Shown here one piece after another: positions 44,262 through 57,699 of a stretch of DNA of 64,000 bases. This DNA is from Marsupella aquatica (taxonomy: Eukaryota > Marchantiophyta), in NCBI GenBank assembly GCA_973895155.1, contig OZ316895.1, positions 13,454,001 to 13,518,000 of the forward strand, in the 5' to 3' direction. The position numbers and the translations under genes are program-made. The notes under the pieces are model-generated. The model saw only the letters and a program-made list of their open reading frames with translations. It was not told the origin of the DNA and ran no database searches. Each line of letters starts with the position of its first letter. Within the stretch, counting starts at the first letter, position 1.

Positions 44262-45122
44262 TTATGCTGAGGTCCGGTAGTTATTCAACAAATTTTCTAG
44301 AGTGTCCAGGTCATCCACCCAAGGGTGTTCAACAATGTGTAATTTTTCCAACACCTCCTTGATTCTCAGTTCTTCTTCTCCAGTAACCCAGTTACTAATT
44401 TGTCCATTCTTGCTTATTACAAATTCTAAATCATGTTCTTCCTTAATGGGCTGCAACTTATATTCCTCATCATCAATCCAAACTCTCTTAAAGACTATTA
44501 CATCAGTCAATTTAGAACATTGAGGGAGGGTGGAGGTCCATTTAAAGGATGCTCTTTCTGTACTTAAATCCCTCCATTTTAACAAAGCCCATCCACTTCT
44601 GGCTTGCCATTTACAAGTGTCAACCAACTCCCTTCTATTGGAGGTCATAACCGGTCTTTCCTCCCGAAGTATTAAATTGGGATTATCTTGATAAAACTCT
44701 GTTAAAACATAATCAAGTTGGTTCCTCCATAAGGGATCCCCTTTTAATCTTGCCAATGCTTTCCTTAATTGATACTCAAGTTCCTCCTCCAATATTTCCT
44801 CCTTAATGTCATGTTCTTTTAGTAAGGGGGAAATAAAATTGGCATCAAATTCATCATCTTGAGTGGCTTCAATCAATTCCAGTCTTCCATCTATGGCTCT
44901 TCTGAAAATAAACACACAATCATACAGAATATTGGTGTCCCATGAGTCAACCTTCACCAATTCGCCACCCCAAAAGTAACTTCCTCCTCTTTGGTTGGAC
45001 GCTTGCCTTCTCAAAATAGTTGTTCTATCTTGTGCAGTGGCACTGATAATCGTGTGGGTTTGATTATCCCTAGACCTAATTAAGGCTCTTTCTCTTTTCT
45101 GAGGTCTGCTTTTCCTCACCAT
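44262..45122 (-). CDS. G2 ORF1, upstream of gag, 286 aa
   Basis: The frame starts MVRKSRPQKRERALIRSR and is intact. It lies between the primer-binding site and gag, as the extra ORF1 does in Ogre-type Tat elements. It is basic at the N-terminus and acidic in the middle, with Trp-rich patches (CKWQARSGWALLKWRD). I recognise no domain, and the function of such ORFs is unknown. Confidence 0.7.
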   Translation of the reverse strand: MVRKSRPQKRERALIRSRDNQTHTIISATAQDRTTILRRQASNQRGGSYFWGGELVKVDSWDTNILYDCVFIFRRAIDGRLELIEATQDDEFDANFISPLLKEHDIKEEILEEELEYQLRKALARLKGDPLWRNQLDYVLTEFYQDNPNLILREERPVMTSNRRELVDTCKWQARSGWALLKWRDLSTERASFKWTSTLPQCSKLTDVIVFKRVWIDDEEYKLQPIKEEHDLEFVISKNGQISNWVTGEEELRIKEVLEKLHIVEHPWVDDLDTLENLLNNYRTSA

Positions 45123-45411
45123 CTCTTGCTTGGAAAGGATATTCCCCTACTAAGCACCACTTAATCTTTCCTTCTTGGCCTTAGCTCTCCTCTTTCTTTC
45201 CAAAATTGTGGCAGGATTTTCTCCTCCAATCCTTTCCCTAAATGCCTCGGGTGCATTTTCCACTGTATAAGGTCAAATTTCTAGCCTTGGAATTGCCCAT
45301 TCTCCAATAGGTTCCATGGTGGCAATCACCCTTATTTTATTCCATCATTTTTACTGAATTAAAACCTTCTTTTGGCATTCACTGCCTGTACTTCAAACCT
45401 TCCTTGATTTG

Positions 45412-45436
45412 TTCCCCGGCAGCGGCGCCAAAAATC
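45412..45436 (-). other. Primer-binding site of G2
   Basis: On the minus strand the sequence directly after the 5' LTR reads TTTTTGGCGCCGCTGCCGGG. TGGCGCC...GCCGGGG is the usual PBS context of Tat and Athila elements. This fixes the inner end of the 5' LTR at about 45,440. Confidence 0.8.
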
Positions 45437-46349
45437 TCATGTAGTTTGCTATGAAGAACCAAAAACACACTTAAAGGTCTTCAAACTCGGTATTCGTTCC
45501 CGTAAAGAACAAGATGGGGTTGGTTTGATAGATTTGAACAATAATAAAGAACTAAAAATGTTTTCCACACATAGTAATCAAGTTTGATTACTTCACTAAG
45601 GTATTTTGAAGATCGCTCCACAGCGGTGAGTAGTTTTCAATGATAACTCAGCATCAGGTAACCATAAATTAATGAAAAAGGAATGATTAACAAAACATAA
45701 GAGAAAATAATCTCAAAGTACGCTAAGGGAGTTTGGAATAGACCAAGGTTACTCCTTAGACATAAGTCAAAATGAAAAGACTTAAGGATTCAAATCCATA
45801 TTGTTTTTCAGATCTAAACTGCTTACTAGAGTACCTTTTAAAATGCCGTCAACATGTCTTATCCTTTCTTTCTAAGTGGTACTCAGATAAGATCTAAAAG
45901 GTAGCTACTTCAACATTTAGATGGTACTAAGCAACATGAAAGAAAATCCATCAATTTCAATGAGACTTAAACTCAATGAGTTAACTTCAAGAACTCAAGA
46001 GATTGTAATGAGTCACCAATAAGGAATCTATCATTACAACTCAAAAGATTTGCACAAAAGGAATTTTACTTCCTGTGTTTATAATCATAGGTAAAAACAC
46101 AAGAAGGAGGTAAGTCTCTCCAAATGTTAAACCTGATCTCGAACTCATAGATTCATGATCAACTAGTTTAACACAAGGAAGAGGCAAAAATGCATAACTT
46201 AACCATAAACTACACTAGTGGTGGAGGGGTCTTGTAGTAAAAACCTACAGGGTAAGAGGTCATAGGGTCGAAGAGACATGCCTCTTCATACTCCTCAAAA
46301 AGTCAAAATAGCAATTCAGTAAGTGAAAAGCTGGGAAATGGCTAAGTAA

Positions 46350-46435
46350 GAACCCGTAAACCCTTAAAAGCGTAAAAACGTAAAAACGTATAAGCGTAAA
46401 AGCGTAAAAGCGTAAAAGCGTATTCCGGTAAACTT
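46350..46435. repeat. CGTAAAAG minisatellite in the G2 5' LTR
   Basis: About eight units of CGTAAAAG / CGTAAAAA. It is related to the CCCGTAAAC repeats at the other end of the LTR. Confidence 0.85.
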
Positions 46436-46632
46436 AAAAACTTAGCAAATTCAACTATTTTTAACTTTCTATTCCTGGTCTGGAAAATTCTGAAATTTTG
46501 CCAGCAGGTTTTCCTAGGTATAGACTATATACTAAAGAAGTCTCATAGCTTTTAAAGCTCTATAACACATTTTGAAAAATAGGGAAAAAATCCCCTATTC
46601 TTAAAACTAACTAAAAAGACTTAGACTGCTCC

Positions 46633-47601
46633 TCAAGCTTGTTGTCGGATGTCTTCTGGTTCGAGTAGCTCCACGAGGGTAACAGTCCGAGCTTGAGTAA
46701 CTTCCATCAGCTCAGCCTGGCGTGGGGATCCTCGAGAGTAGGGTAGGCATCTCAATTGCCTTTCAGGATACATCAGGGGCATTCTTCTCCTTAGATAACA
46801 TATGTCTATTCGAAGAGCTTCTCTATATATCCCAATCATGTCATAATTATTGCAAGTAGCAGCATATACTTGGGGATAATGGTATAGAAATTCATCAGAG
46901 TTCAGCATCCTGGAATAGAAAGGGTGAAGCCTCCATTTGACATCTCTGAAATACCGGTTGAAGTTGGCCAGAGTTTGAGAGGTGACATTGTTCCAGATCC
47001 TCTATTTCTCAACAAATGAGCTGGTTGAAACAAGGGTAACCTTGGGCTCTCGAGGAAGGTAAGCGTTCTGGGGAGAAGTAGATTTCTTACTCTGCATGAG
47101 AAAAGAAACCACAAAATCTAGGGCATAAGCTGCCAAATTTCCAAAATATGCCAGAACTAAATTTGAATCCCCCACCTCCACATCTCCTTGAAGTAGCATC
47201 ACAGCAAGAATGGGTCGGAAATAGAGAGAGTCAGTCCAGAACTCATCGAATTGTGCCATCTCCAGTCTGGAAGTTCCAAAACACCTGAGGTCGAAGATAT
47301 AACTGGCTTATGTCTTCTTGAGATAGTAGTATTTCCAGAACTCTCCAATCGGTGGTCTGTTGGCTTGCATTATCTTACAGGTCTCCACATACCTGTGCAC
47401 TTGGGACTCTGGATGTCTCGGGTATCTACTCTCGATGGTGGCATTCCGAGGTGTCTGAGTAGATGAGGTGACAACTGCTACTAAGTTTGGATTGGATCTT
47501 AAGGCAGTATCAACATCTTCAAATCCCTGCCTTGGTGTCAAACACTTGTCAAGGAGCTTAAGCATCTTTTCCCCTAAAAAACTACCTAATACTTGCTCCA
47601 T
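46633..47601 (-). pseudogene. Second ORF in the G2 5' LTR, decayed
   Basis: A single frame of about 322 codons is broken by TAA (about 47,308) and TAG (about 47,002). It contains aromatic-rich sequence (FDEFWTDSLYFRPILAVML, YHYPQVYAATCNN, CYLRRRMPLMYP). No domain recognised. The truncated 3' LTR lacks this part, so there is no second copy to compare. Confidence 0.55.
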
Positions 47602-50472
47602 GTCATACCAGGGTCACAAAGGATTGACAAAACTTCTGAAATGTGCATGCAAGGTCTAAGTACACCATACACAAGTAGTTTCAACTCTCCACTTCTAGAG
47701 AGGTAGTCACCTTGACTACTTTTGCACTCCCACTCTTTCTCTCTCCTCTACTCCAAGGATTAGCAAGGGGGATATCCACTCCAAGCTGTCACCTTAGAGT
47801 AGACCCTAAAACAAACACCCAAGAACCCCAAGTACTTTTCTCTTCAAGCTTAAGTCCCCTCAAGATCCTCAAGGTAGTGTTACCCCTTAACCTTGCCCCC
47901 CTGGGCCTTGGTTTGGGTCCACACACCCCCTTGAGCTCTAGAAAAACTCTTCTTGCAAAGAACTCTTCCTCTTGGTTCTCACACAAGGAAGGTACTTTCC
48001 ACCCTCAAGATACAATCCTCTCTAAACCCCAAAGTAGTGCTCCACCTTAACCTTGCCTCCCTGGCCTTGGTTGTGTACCAGCACATTCCCTTCACGATTA
48101 GACCAAGATTGCATCCTAGCATGGACTCTTCTCTTGCTCTCAAATACTTCACATTTAGTCACACTTAGTGGTCACAATGAAGATTGGAAGAATCCTTTTA
48201 TTGTATACTCAATCTTTACATAAAAGGTCACTACACACTCTCCACACTAAGCATGGACCTCCTTCCCCTTCTCAATCTTAGCCCCAACTTGCAAGGTAGA
48301 GCTTACACTTAAGAATGAGACTTCTGGTCCTCAACAAATGAAATCTTCCACCTTATATACTATTCTCTTTTCACACCACACCAAGCTTGACCTGGGGTCC
48401 AACTATATCTCCCCCAAGTCCTCCTAACACACCAAGTCCAAACTATAGTTCATAGCTCACTCTACAACCTATTGCTTGACTCCTTCCAAGCCCTGGAATA
48501 TGCCACACATGAGTTGCATGCTTTGACCACCAAACCTGCTCCCACTTATGGTCCTCTTCATCAGATTTCCAACGCACTTGAAAGCTCGCAAAAAGAGTAC
48601 TTGAGTCCAAAGTTATGCCTAGTCAAAGTTGGCCTTATTTGACTTGTACCCCTTATACTAGCCTAAGCAAACTACCCTCTATACTCACTTCTATTAACTT
48701 GATGGCCTTGCATCTTCGACCAAAGGTAAGTACCCTTCCCTAGAGCCTTACTAAAGTGGTATGGGTACCCAAAGTGTTTGGCCCTACATCTGGTATTCAT
48801 TCCCCCTTGGCAGCTCCCGTTTGCAAGCTAGCGGGACCCCCCATGGTGACGGTTTAAAATATCTCTGGGTATTTCTTTTCCTGGGTTTCTACCTTCACTC
48901 AACGATGCTTTACCTTCCCTTGAATCGGCACAAAAAATATGGGCCCCAACGGATGCCCCTAGCTCAAGTTATGGCATTTTCCCTCTCTCAATCCCTTATG
49001 TACAAAAGGGCTCCGAATTACACTGTCATAGGTCCCGGTTTATACTTATGTGTATACCAGGTGTCGACCTGAGAGAGTTCCTCATAAGGTCCAGTCTTTC
49101 CAAAAGCTATAGAGCTTAGCATCGTGCCTGATTGTGCAGCTGATTTGAGGATGATTCCTTGACTAATTGCTTGACTGATTTTTGCAGTAGCTTCTCCTCT
49201 GATTTATGACTGAGTCCCTTCTAATTGTTGGGCTAAATTGTGATTGATTTGCTCAGGAGTAGCCATAGCTCACAACTGCTGTAAATTGTAGCAGCTGGTC
49301 AATTCTCAGCACATGGATTCTCAATTGCCAGCCATTCTCTTTTGAATTTACTCAGCACAAGCTTACCTACCCGCAGATTGAATCAGCCAGCACATTGAAT
49401 CAGCCAGTAGAGTGAATCAGCCAGCAACATCCATGTTTTCCTTGGCAGCAAGCTCTATAGTCTATGTAGTGCCTGCCCTTTCTCAATTTGTCAGCATCCA
49501 GGCAGAGATCACGTTTACTAGACAGCTGCTGCATCAATTTCACATTGCCTAAGTTAGCCGATCTCGTGCTGGAGCAACAATAGCCCACCATAGATTTTCC
49601 ACCATGTGATTTCATAGTCTAATCACTCAACTCGCAGCCGCCCTCGTGCTTAGACTCCTTCCTGCCTCGTGCTAGGCTCGTCGCAGCCGCGTCGTCGCGT
49701 TTCCACACTTAGAAAAAATTTGGTTCTCTCGCGGGAGAAAACTTTGTACTAGCCCTTTTTAAAGCCATGGCACAAATCACCCATAGGTCTAAAAGAACTT
49801 CCGAGCATAGTTATGGGATCCTTGGACATAGGACTCCCTCCTGAATTTGTCAAACGCACTAAATACCCCGCACTGACTTTTCTAAAAATACCTAAGTTTG
49901 CCCATATCTATAGGTTGCATTACTTTTCCCAATCTTTGAGGTGCTCCCAAAAACTAACCAAAGTTGATAAACTACTTCTTAGACTTTCAAGGGATATTAT
50001 GGGCTATACTATACCCAATTTTAACCTCGAACCAAAAATATCTACCCCTTGGCTAATTTCTCCGGGACCCGCTAGATGGTTATTTTAAGTTCAGCCAAAA
50101 TACTCACAATTCCTAGGTTGAGATCCTACTTCACTTCATAATTTTGCAGGGTTCCCTAGGGACCTCCCCGCACCCATGGGAGAAATATTAGCCAAAAATG
50201 AGATGTTAGGTGTTGGGTCATTTTCCGGTCCCGACTTAGTCGCCTATCCTAACTAAGGAAAGAATATTTGCTGCCCTACCATAAAGACCTCACTTATCCC
50301 TTTACATCTTCTTAGAACAACATATTTTTCCCTTCCATGATTCCCTACTATCCTTCCTTAGTGACTTAGGGTTGCAAACCCTAAGTACTTTACTAATGCT
50401 AAAATGTATTTCTTACTAACCTTGTACAAAAAGCAAAAAAAATGATGAGTTTCTTACATACCCTATTTTGAG
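47602..50472. other. Non-coding part of the G2 5' LTR
   Basis: No coding region I can support. Two blocks around 47,800-48,100 repeat a CCTTGCCCCCCTGG-CCTTGG context (near 47,893 and 48,052), an internal duplication of about 160 bp. Transcription signals of the LTR are probably here but cannot be placed. Confidence 0.45.
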
Positions 50473-52014
50473 CTAGTCCACACTTGGGGATGACTCAAGA
50501 GAATTATCATAAGATCTATAAGTTTCACCATCTGAGGGTGGATCAGAGTCTTCAGGTAGATCTTCTCTATCGTAAGGGTGGTCATATTGTGACCGATTGT
50601 AGGTGGGTCCTTCTGTGGGTTCGTAGTTGGAATCAGGGCTGTAAGGTTGCGAACCTGGGCTAGGAGTAGGACTAGCAGTTGGACATTGTTGGATCAAGTT
50701 GCGGACCACAGATGCTATCTGTCGAGGTTCACACTATAGTATTTCTAACAAGTCATCCACATTGGCCACACAATTGGTACTATCTGCTAGTGGAACAGGT
50801 TCACTTGTTTCTAGGGGAGGGGGCTGTACAGTGACAGGAGTACAGATCACAAACTCCATTGGTGCTGGTTCTCTTGGGGAAGAGGTCATTCTGACAGGAC
50901 TTAGCTGGTCATGAAATGGTGATCTCAAACTAACAGCCTCCATTCTCAAATTATTAACAGCATCATATAGTCCATCATCACTGCAACTGAGGAGAGATGT
51001 CAACTTATCAATAAGCTGCTGATTTGACTCTCCCTTCGAAGGAGTGGACCTGGTGGTCTGATGGGGAGTAGCATCAGTTGGTGTAGCAACATCGTCTTGT
51101 TGATGAATGCTCCTTACTTCTTCAGCTTCTAGTGGATCTGCATCCATAGTCCGGCTAGGGAAATTCTCATTACTTATTGGATGAAAAACAACTTCCCTGT
51201 TATGCATAGGAGAATGTGTAGGAACTTCTAATGAAGCATCCTCCATAGGAACATCAGCATTCTCCTCAACGTTCTGATCATTCGAATTCAAAGGGGTGAC
51301 ATGTACAATGTCGTCCATAGGAATTTCTTCTTCAATACCCAGGTCAATTAGGAGTAACCCCCTCTCTATCTCTTCCTCCAGATATAAACAGTCATGGGTA
51401 TAATAGAGCTGAGAGAGATAATTCTGTAAGCAAGTGGTCCTCCCCGCTTCCAAGCTCGTTACTTGATCCTTCATTACATTAAACAGAAGTAGGGCCCAAT
51501 TTACTTTTATAGCTCCACTGTGAGCAGCTACAATGGTGTTAGCCAAGGCCACAGGACAGAGAGTTGGCTTTTTTGGATGAAGAATGGGTACTAGGAATTC
51601 CATGAGCACTCTCAATTCAGGATAAGTACACTGGGACAAGTTCCAACCATTCTTGGCATTTCGAGTTCCTGAGAAGTATGGAGTAGATAAGTCCTGCTTC
51701 TTGGAATATAACGCCTCTCCTTCTGACGGGCATCCAAAGGCGTAAGCAATTTGCTCAACAGTCCACAGGCTGGGGTGAGCTCGAATCGTTCGCCTGAATT
51801 CAATCGGAATGATAGTCCCCTTTACAAAATCCTGTAAGTATGAGTCGAGCTCAACATTCCAAGGAATCTTGAGTAAGCGTTCCAATCCTAAGTGCTATAA
51901 AGAGTCTTGTAAATTAGAAAGACTATCAGGCGCTCGTGGTATACGAGTTGCCACTACTTTTGAGACTGCTGGAGCTTTAATTTGATACTGTTTCTCAGCA
52001 CCCAGGTTCGCCAT
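50473..52014 (-). pseudogene. ORF inside the G2 5' LTR, stop near codon 40
   Basis: Same protein as at 19,219-20,499. The ATG is at 52,014. A TAG near 51,895 replaces a CAA seen in the 3' copy. The frame then continues to the shared TAG at 50,734 and is open again to 50,473 with a Ser/Pro/Asp-rich stretch. Confidence 0.75.
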
Positions 52015-52421
52015 AGCCACGACGGTGATTTGCGTGCTACAAAGGTTGCTTTTGAAGAGAAAGAGCAAGTGAATAGGGGTGGTGAAAATACAGGAGTGAG
52101 CGCCTGAACTCTCTGCTTGATTCCTATCAAGGTATGAAGTCCCCAATCCGTTTCTAAGTCCCGTTGCGAAGTTAGCCATAGCGCCGTAACGTACACTTTC
52201 CTTAAACGCGTAAGGTGTAGGCCGTAACCCCGTATCGGCATAAACACGTAAACCCATAAACCCGTAAACCCATAACGCTTATACGCGTAAATGCGTAATC
52301 CTGTTATAAAGTATACCCGTAGTTTACACTTGGCATTTTAACAGCAACAGCAGGCTTAAACACTGTAAAAAGTTTAAATTTTTCAGTAATTTCAGGTTTT
52401 CGGTATTACCCAATACTCACA

Positions 52422-55400
52422 CAGTATGTTTGGTATGTGTGCTATATGAGCCGATAAGGTTCCGTTAGGTTTGTGTGAGAGGGTACTTCTCATTTGTGAG
52501 GCATTGAAAGGTCATCTTTCAATGTTGAGCCTTGGAGAGAGAGGAGCTTGAGTGTGGCTATGGTGGCTGTGAGCTCCGCTTGTGTAACGTGGATTCCTTG
52601 AGTAGTGCAAGGTGCGTTGGCTTGACATACGTGTGTGATCGGATCGGTGCGGGATCGATGGGGTATTGTTGACCGGGATCGTTGTGCCGATTGTAGCAAG
52701 ATTATTGTGGGTTTTGGACATGTGTGGACATGAGTTCCACTTGTATTCCATTCTCTTGTGTTTGTGATGTGACAGTGTGACTATGTTTGGATGTATGTGA
52801 CAAGCGATGTATGTTGTGTAGCGATGTGTATACGCACGACAAACTTCTAGAATAAAAGTTTAATCCTTGGTTTAATTTGAACAGGCTAAGAGTGGGTTCC
52901 TACCTACAATATGCTCATAACTAGTATTGTTAAATGAAAAGATAACTAGCCGCAGGGTTCCCCTGGGTTCCCGCCGGCTCAAGTAGCTGGCTTAGTTAAA
53001 AGTCATACTAAAACTCAATAACTATTGCTAGTTAGAGTCAGATGCTGGGCGAGTACTTAACCAGAAAGTTAAGTGACTTGACTTTTTTCCCATATCCGAG
53101 AGGGTTTGCATCTTGTTGCCTGAGGTGCAAGCAAAATGGTGCGAGCAACGAGGATTTGCTTAGCTCTGTTAGATTTTGGTTTGTCGTATGCATTCAGGCA
53201 AACATTTGTAGCCAGGCAAGTCGTCTGGGATTCTCTGTTGACTGGCCTCATGGCAGCCCAAGGTTCAGTTTGCTATGGTTTATGGAAATTGCAAAGTTTG
53301 TCAAGTTTGTCAAAGTGAAGCCTACTGTTGTGAGCAGAGGAGGGGTCGGAGTAGGGCCAGTGGCAGGATCTCGTATGTGGAAGTGCTGCTACTGGGGCAA
53401 TTAATTTGACAGGGAAAAGTGGAATTCTCCTGGTGATTTGGTTTTACAGGGATTGTTATCGCCACCTCTCGAAAGCTCACCTGAGTCTGTTAGTAACCTA
53501 AACAGGAGCTGTGGGACATGTAAAACTACCATTTGAAGAGAGTTGGAAATACTTGAGCTGAATTGAATTGAAAATGTTGATTGCTTTGAGAATGTGAAGG
53601 ATCGTTGGGGAAAATAGAGCAAATGACCTATCAAGCAACAACAAAGGAAACTGAAGGTGAAACAACAAACAAAGTGCATATATGTACATAAGAGATAGAC
53701 TTTCAAACGAGTAAGGACTGAGATAGTTAACAAGAACACAAGCGAAGGAAGAAGAGATTCTGAGGTACAGCGCTATGAAGTAACGTTACCAAAATGCCAT
53801 GAGATAAGGATTGAAAGGAGGATAAGAGGAATCAGGAAGGAAGGGACTCTTATGATCTTGAGAGATGAATGGCATTGAAGATAAAGAAAAGTAGGGAAGA
53901 GAGGGATTGAGAAATCGGGAATGACTTTTTTGAAGAGATTCAAATTAAGGAAAGGATCAAGAAGCGAGACACAAACCTCTTAAGAAAGTCAAATCAATCA
54001 ATCCATTGTTGCCGTAGCCACTCAATCATTCTGCACACGATGAATGCACGCTGTGAGCTTCAGGCTGCATGATACTTTTCACCCTCCATCAGAGAACAAA
54101 TTGATGGTAAATGTTGATATTTTTCACCCTCAGTCAAAGGACAAAAAATATTGATCTTGAAACTAGCAACCAGGTTAGGCCAAAAATCCTGTTTGGAACA
54201 CTTTTTAACTTCTTTAAAGTTAACTTTCCAGAATTCATGAGAGTTAACTCCCAGTCACTCTAAATATCCCTAACAGTGGATGGGAACCTACCCTACCTCC
54301 CTTATTGATGAGTCAAACTGAATGAGAATTTGACCGATTGTATTCCTCATTGTTGAGTCATACCAAATGAGAATTTGACAGATTGTATTCTTCTTGCTGC
54401 TATCTTTCCCTTCTTCTTCCTGTGGGATTGTATTCAAATCACAATGTCATTTGAACACAGCGCCAGGTTGAAACAAGTTTTTGCTCATGGAAACCAAAAA
54501 AAATTCAATTTTTGAACACAACGTACACGATGTGTTGGGGGAAGACAGTAGTGCCATCCTGGTTCTGAGCATTGTGAGGTAGACACTGACTTTTCAGTAT
54601 AGTCTATATTCTTCTGTTTCTGGTGGTTGGACCTACTGTACCCTTTCACATTATTTCCATTTTCTCCTCTCCATTTTAATGAGGACCCACTCACTTGCCC
54701 TCTCATGGAATCTAGCATTGTCCACTCCTTTACACAAGGGATATTCTTAAATCCAACCTCCTTTATGGCCAAATGTGATCACCGAACTTGCTGGGATGGA
54801 CTGTCCCAACTAGAATGGGGAGATTTGAAATATCACTTTTTACTTGCAGAGCATTTTACCTTTGTATAATGCTCACTTTTTTGGGCGTCCAAAAATGCTT
54901 GGTCCATTGGAGTCTTGAGATCAGACATTGTCGTTCACTTGAGCATCTGACTTGTCACTATTTTATTTAGGTTCGATTGGCCTTATGACCTGTCACCCCT
55001 CAATTCTTCCATTTGGAAATTGCAGTTATATTTTTTGGAATATGCAAGTACAATGACAAGGCATGAAAAGAAAGCATAATGTAGGACTACGTTAGGAACC
55101 ACTCCCTGGTAGAAAGAGTACACTTGAGAGGCTATGACTGAGGTTTGAGCCAACCTAACGATGCTAAGCAAGGGTTTAGATCACTATTCTATATTAGCTT
55201 GTGAGCTTTGTAGAAAGTTCCAGAAACTCATCTATTATTCTATTTGCAACCCAAATGTTGCATTGGTTCACTTGGCGAGGGGGCCTATAACTCACTTGTT
55301 AGCGGTTACTAAAGTTTTAATGCCCAAATTGCTTTTGCATAGGTCATATTTCTCGTTCACTTCTCCAGTAGGACTAAACCAATGAGTTCTTGTTTCCAAA

Positions 55401-57000
55401 CTTACTACAAAAAACCAAGATCCTGGCGGGTTCTTGACTCAAGGGGTTAACTTAGTGTTCATGATTGCATGTGAAAGCCTTTGAATTCAAACCCTCAACA
55501 TTCCCGAATGTACCACGTAAAAGCAGATTTTGCTTGTCCACAAGATCTGTGTCACTTTTTGTCTCATTCTCAAATCAAAGGTCAGGACATAAAGGACTAG
55601 ATCGTTTCAGGACTTTGCCCTTGGAACCCTCAATGATTGCCATGAGGACTGCCTGGGGAGGGGGATGAGGTATGAAAGTCTCACATTCTTATGTTCATCA
55701 GTGTATTTAAAAGTCTGTTTTTTTAGGACCTTCTACATGCAAGGCAGCCTTTAGTGTGCACAGGTAGGATTGCTCTAAGAACAATGCCATCATTTTGGCT
55801 GGATCACATATTTTAAAGTGTAGAAGGACAGCTCTACTCCTCAATTTTAAAATTCTTCTCCTTTCCTGAGAATCATGGACAAGTGCACTTCTGAACGCCT
55901 CAAGACTCCTGAAATTGAGGGGAAGGTGGGAAATGGTCAGAAAGAAAGATGTTGCATGATTGAAGTCCACTCTCACGCAAAACGTGGGTTATAAACTCTC
56001 TATATCGATTCTTTTTCTTGTTCTTTTTTTCGGTGTCGGAGTGTGTGTGTTAAACTTTCGATACTAACCGTCAAGGCCGTACCGGGGATAGGGCAGCTCC
56101 AATCAGGGTTGTACCGACCCGGAAGGAGGTACAGTAGCTGCCCCTCGGGACGAGCCGGTTTGCTGCCCGACGAAGCAACCCAGTTGGCCGCCCGTCGTCC
56201 CTGAGAAAACCGACTGCGAAAGTTTTTTCTGAAGCGGTGGCCTGACGTCGTCCACATGACCGTTAGGCTTCCTGCCTGCCAGCATCAAAAACTTTCGCAA
56301 TCATCACGAGATTCCGAAAAGTATGCTCCCATGGACCCCGCTCGTCAACCGTGCCTCCCCCATGGACCATGACGCGTTTTGCACCTTCGCCCGTTGACAC
56401 CTTCTTGTTTCCCAAGAAACTTTCGAGAGTAAAATTTTGACTAATATAAGTGTTCGTATTCAATAATGGAACTGGGTCTTCTAGGGCTTTGTTAGAGCGG
56501 GTTCGAGATTTTTTCCAGCCAGGCTCGTATCCAATCCAATCCAATGATATATGATTTCTTTGATTTTTTCTGGAAACAGCTTCGAAAGATCTTTTGGATC
56601 TCTTAATCTCATCAAATTTGATTTAAACTTGTGAGATTGTGTTCTATTTTAATTTTAATTGTAAAGCTGTCTAATTTTCTTGGCACATTTCATTCATTGG
56701 TGTAAAATGTATTAGATATGAACAGAAACCCATGTTTTGCTCCCATCCATCCCCAAAAATATATCCAAGAATTTTGGCAAAACAATGGGGTCCATCTGGA
56801 CTTCAATTTCCAAAATTCCTAACATATCCCCCACAGCTTGTAATTATATCAAAGCAATTAATTGGTAACCTAATCAGAGATGGTGAAACCTAATATTCTG
56901 GGAATCTAGAATGCACGTCGAGATTATCCGAAAAATTAGTTCGTGTTTTTCCTTCCTCTCGGAGCCAATCAACAACGCCCCAATAAAAGGGATTCGAAAT
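52422..57000. other. Intergenic DNA between element G2 and the epimerase gene region
   Basis: Several 60-120-codon open frames exist, but none has protein-like composition, partners or splice context, and I annotate none. A small hairpin (GAAAGGTCATCTTTC) is near 52,507. Direct half-copies of TTGAGTCA...AATGAGAATTTGAC occur near 54,309 and 54,352. The five bases beyond the G2 LTR are CAGTA. Confidence 0.5.
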
Positions 57001-57049
57001 CGAAATTCATTACCTGAGATTTCAGCCAGAGCGCTGGCCGTCGCCAATT

Positions 57050-57270
57050 GGCGAGCCGTCGTTGCGAACCGGAAGACACCGACGAAGGAGTTCAGAAGCG
57101 GCGGACGGCGGACGGCTGACTGGAAGACTCGGCACTCCGCCCGTAGGGCTGCCCGTCTGAACGCTGAACCAGCCTGCCTGCCTGCGTGCCTGCCTGCCTG
57201 AACAACCCAGTTGGCCGCCGGTCATTGCAAACCGGGACCACGCACGAAGGAGTTCAGAAGCGACGGACCT
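57050..57270 (+). repeat. Imperfect ~164-bp duplication upstream of the epimerase gene
   Basis: GACGAAGGAGTTCAGAAGCG (near 57,080) recurs near 57,244 with flanking CGTTGCGAACCGG / CATTGCAAACCGG similarity. A further relative (CAACCCAGTTGGCCGCC) is near 56,180 and 57,202. A CCTGC microsatellite lies between the copies. Confidence 0.7.
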
Positions 57271-57699
57271 CAACACAGAGCTGACTGCCCGCTTTCCTGC
57301 CCGATCTTCTTCCCGTCGAGACAAACTGCACTTGGGCAAGGGCAGCGTTTTGTCACTGACGAAACTCCCCTACATTCCACATTCACTTTTGTGAAGATTC
57401 ACTCGTTTGTTCAGTAGGTTTTCTGCCTTCAATTAGCCATGCATCTAACGGTCTTCCCTAAATACAGGGAAATCAGTCAGCTAAAATCTAAAGGTCATCC
57501 TTAACTCTTGATTCTTGGAAGGTCCAATTCACTCTTGTACAGTAGCCTTTCTGGCATCAATTCGCCAGTTTTTCAAGTAGCAACAAACCCCACTAGCTAA
57601 TACGGTCATTCTTAAATCTAGCGAGATCTGACAATAAGATAAAGTTAGATAGAGAATGTTTTTAGCATTTCACACATGGTTGGCGAAAAAGGAAAAATC

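Larger units (their letters stand above)
45440..52421 (-). mobile_element. 5' LTR of element G2, about 7.0 kb
   Basis: It begins TGTGAGTATTGGG at 52,421 and ends ...AACTACA at 45,440, just before the PBS. The first 1.7 kb matches the 3' LTR remnant (20,914-19,196). Inside are an ORF at 50,734-52,014, a decayed ORF at 46,633-47,601 and long non-coding stretches. Seven kilobases is exceptional for an LTR, though Ogre elements approach it. Confidence 0.8.

Noticed and set aside
53042-53404. 120-codon plus-strand frame in intergenic DNA
   Set aside because: No recognisable domain, no repeat relative and no splice or promoter context. Expected by chance in 5 kb.
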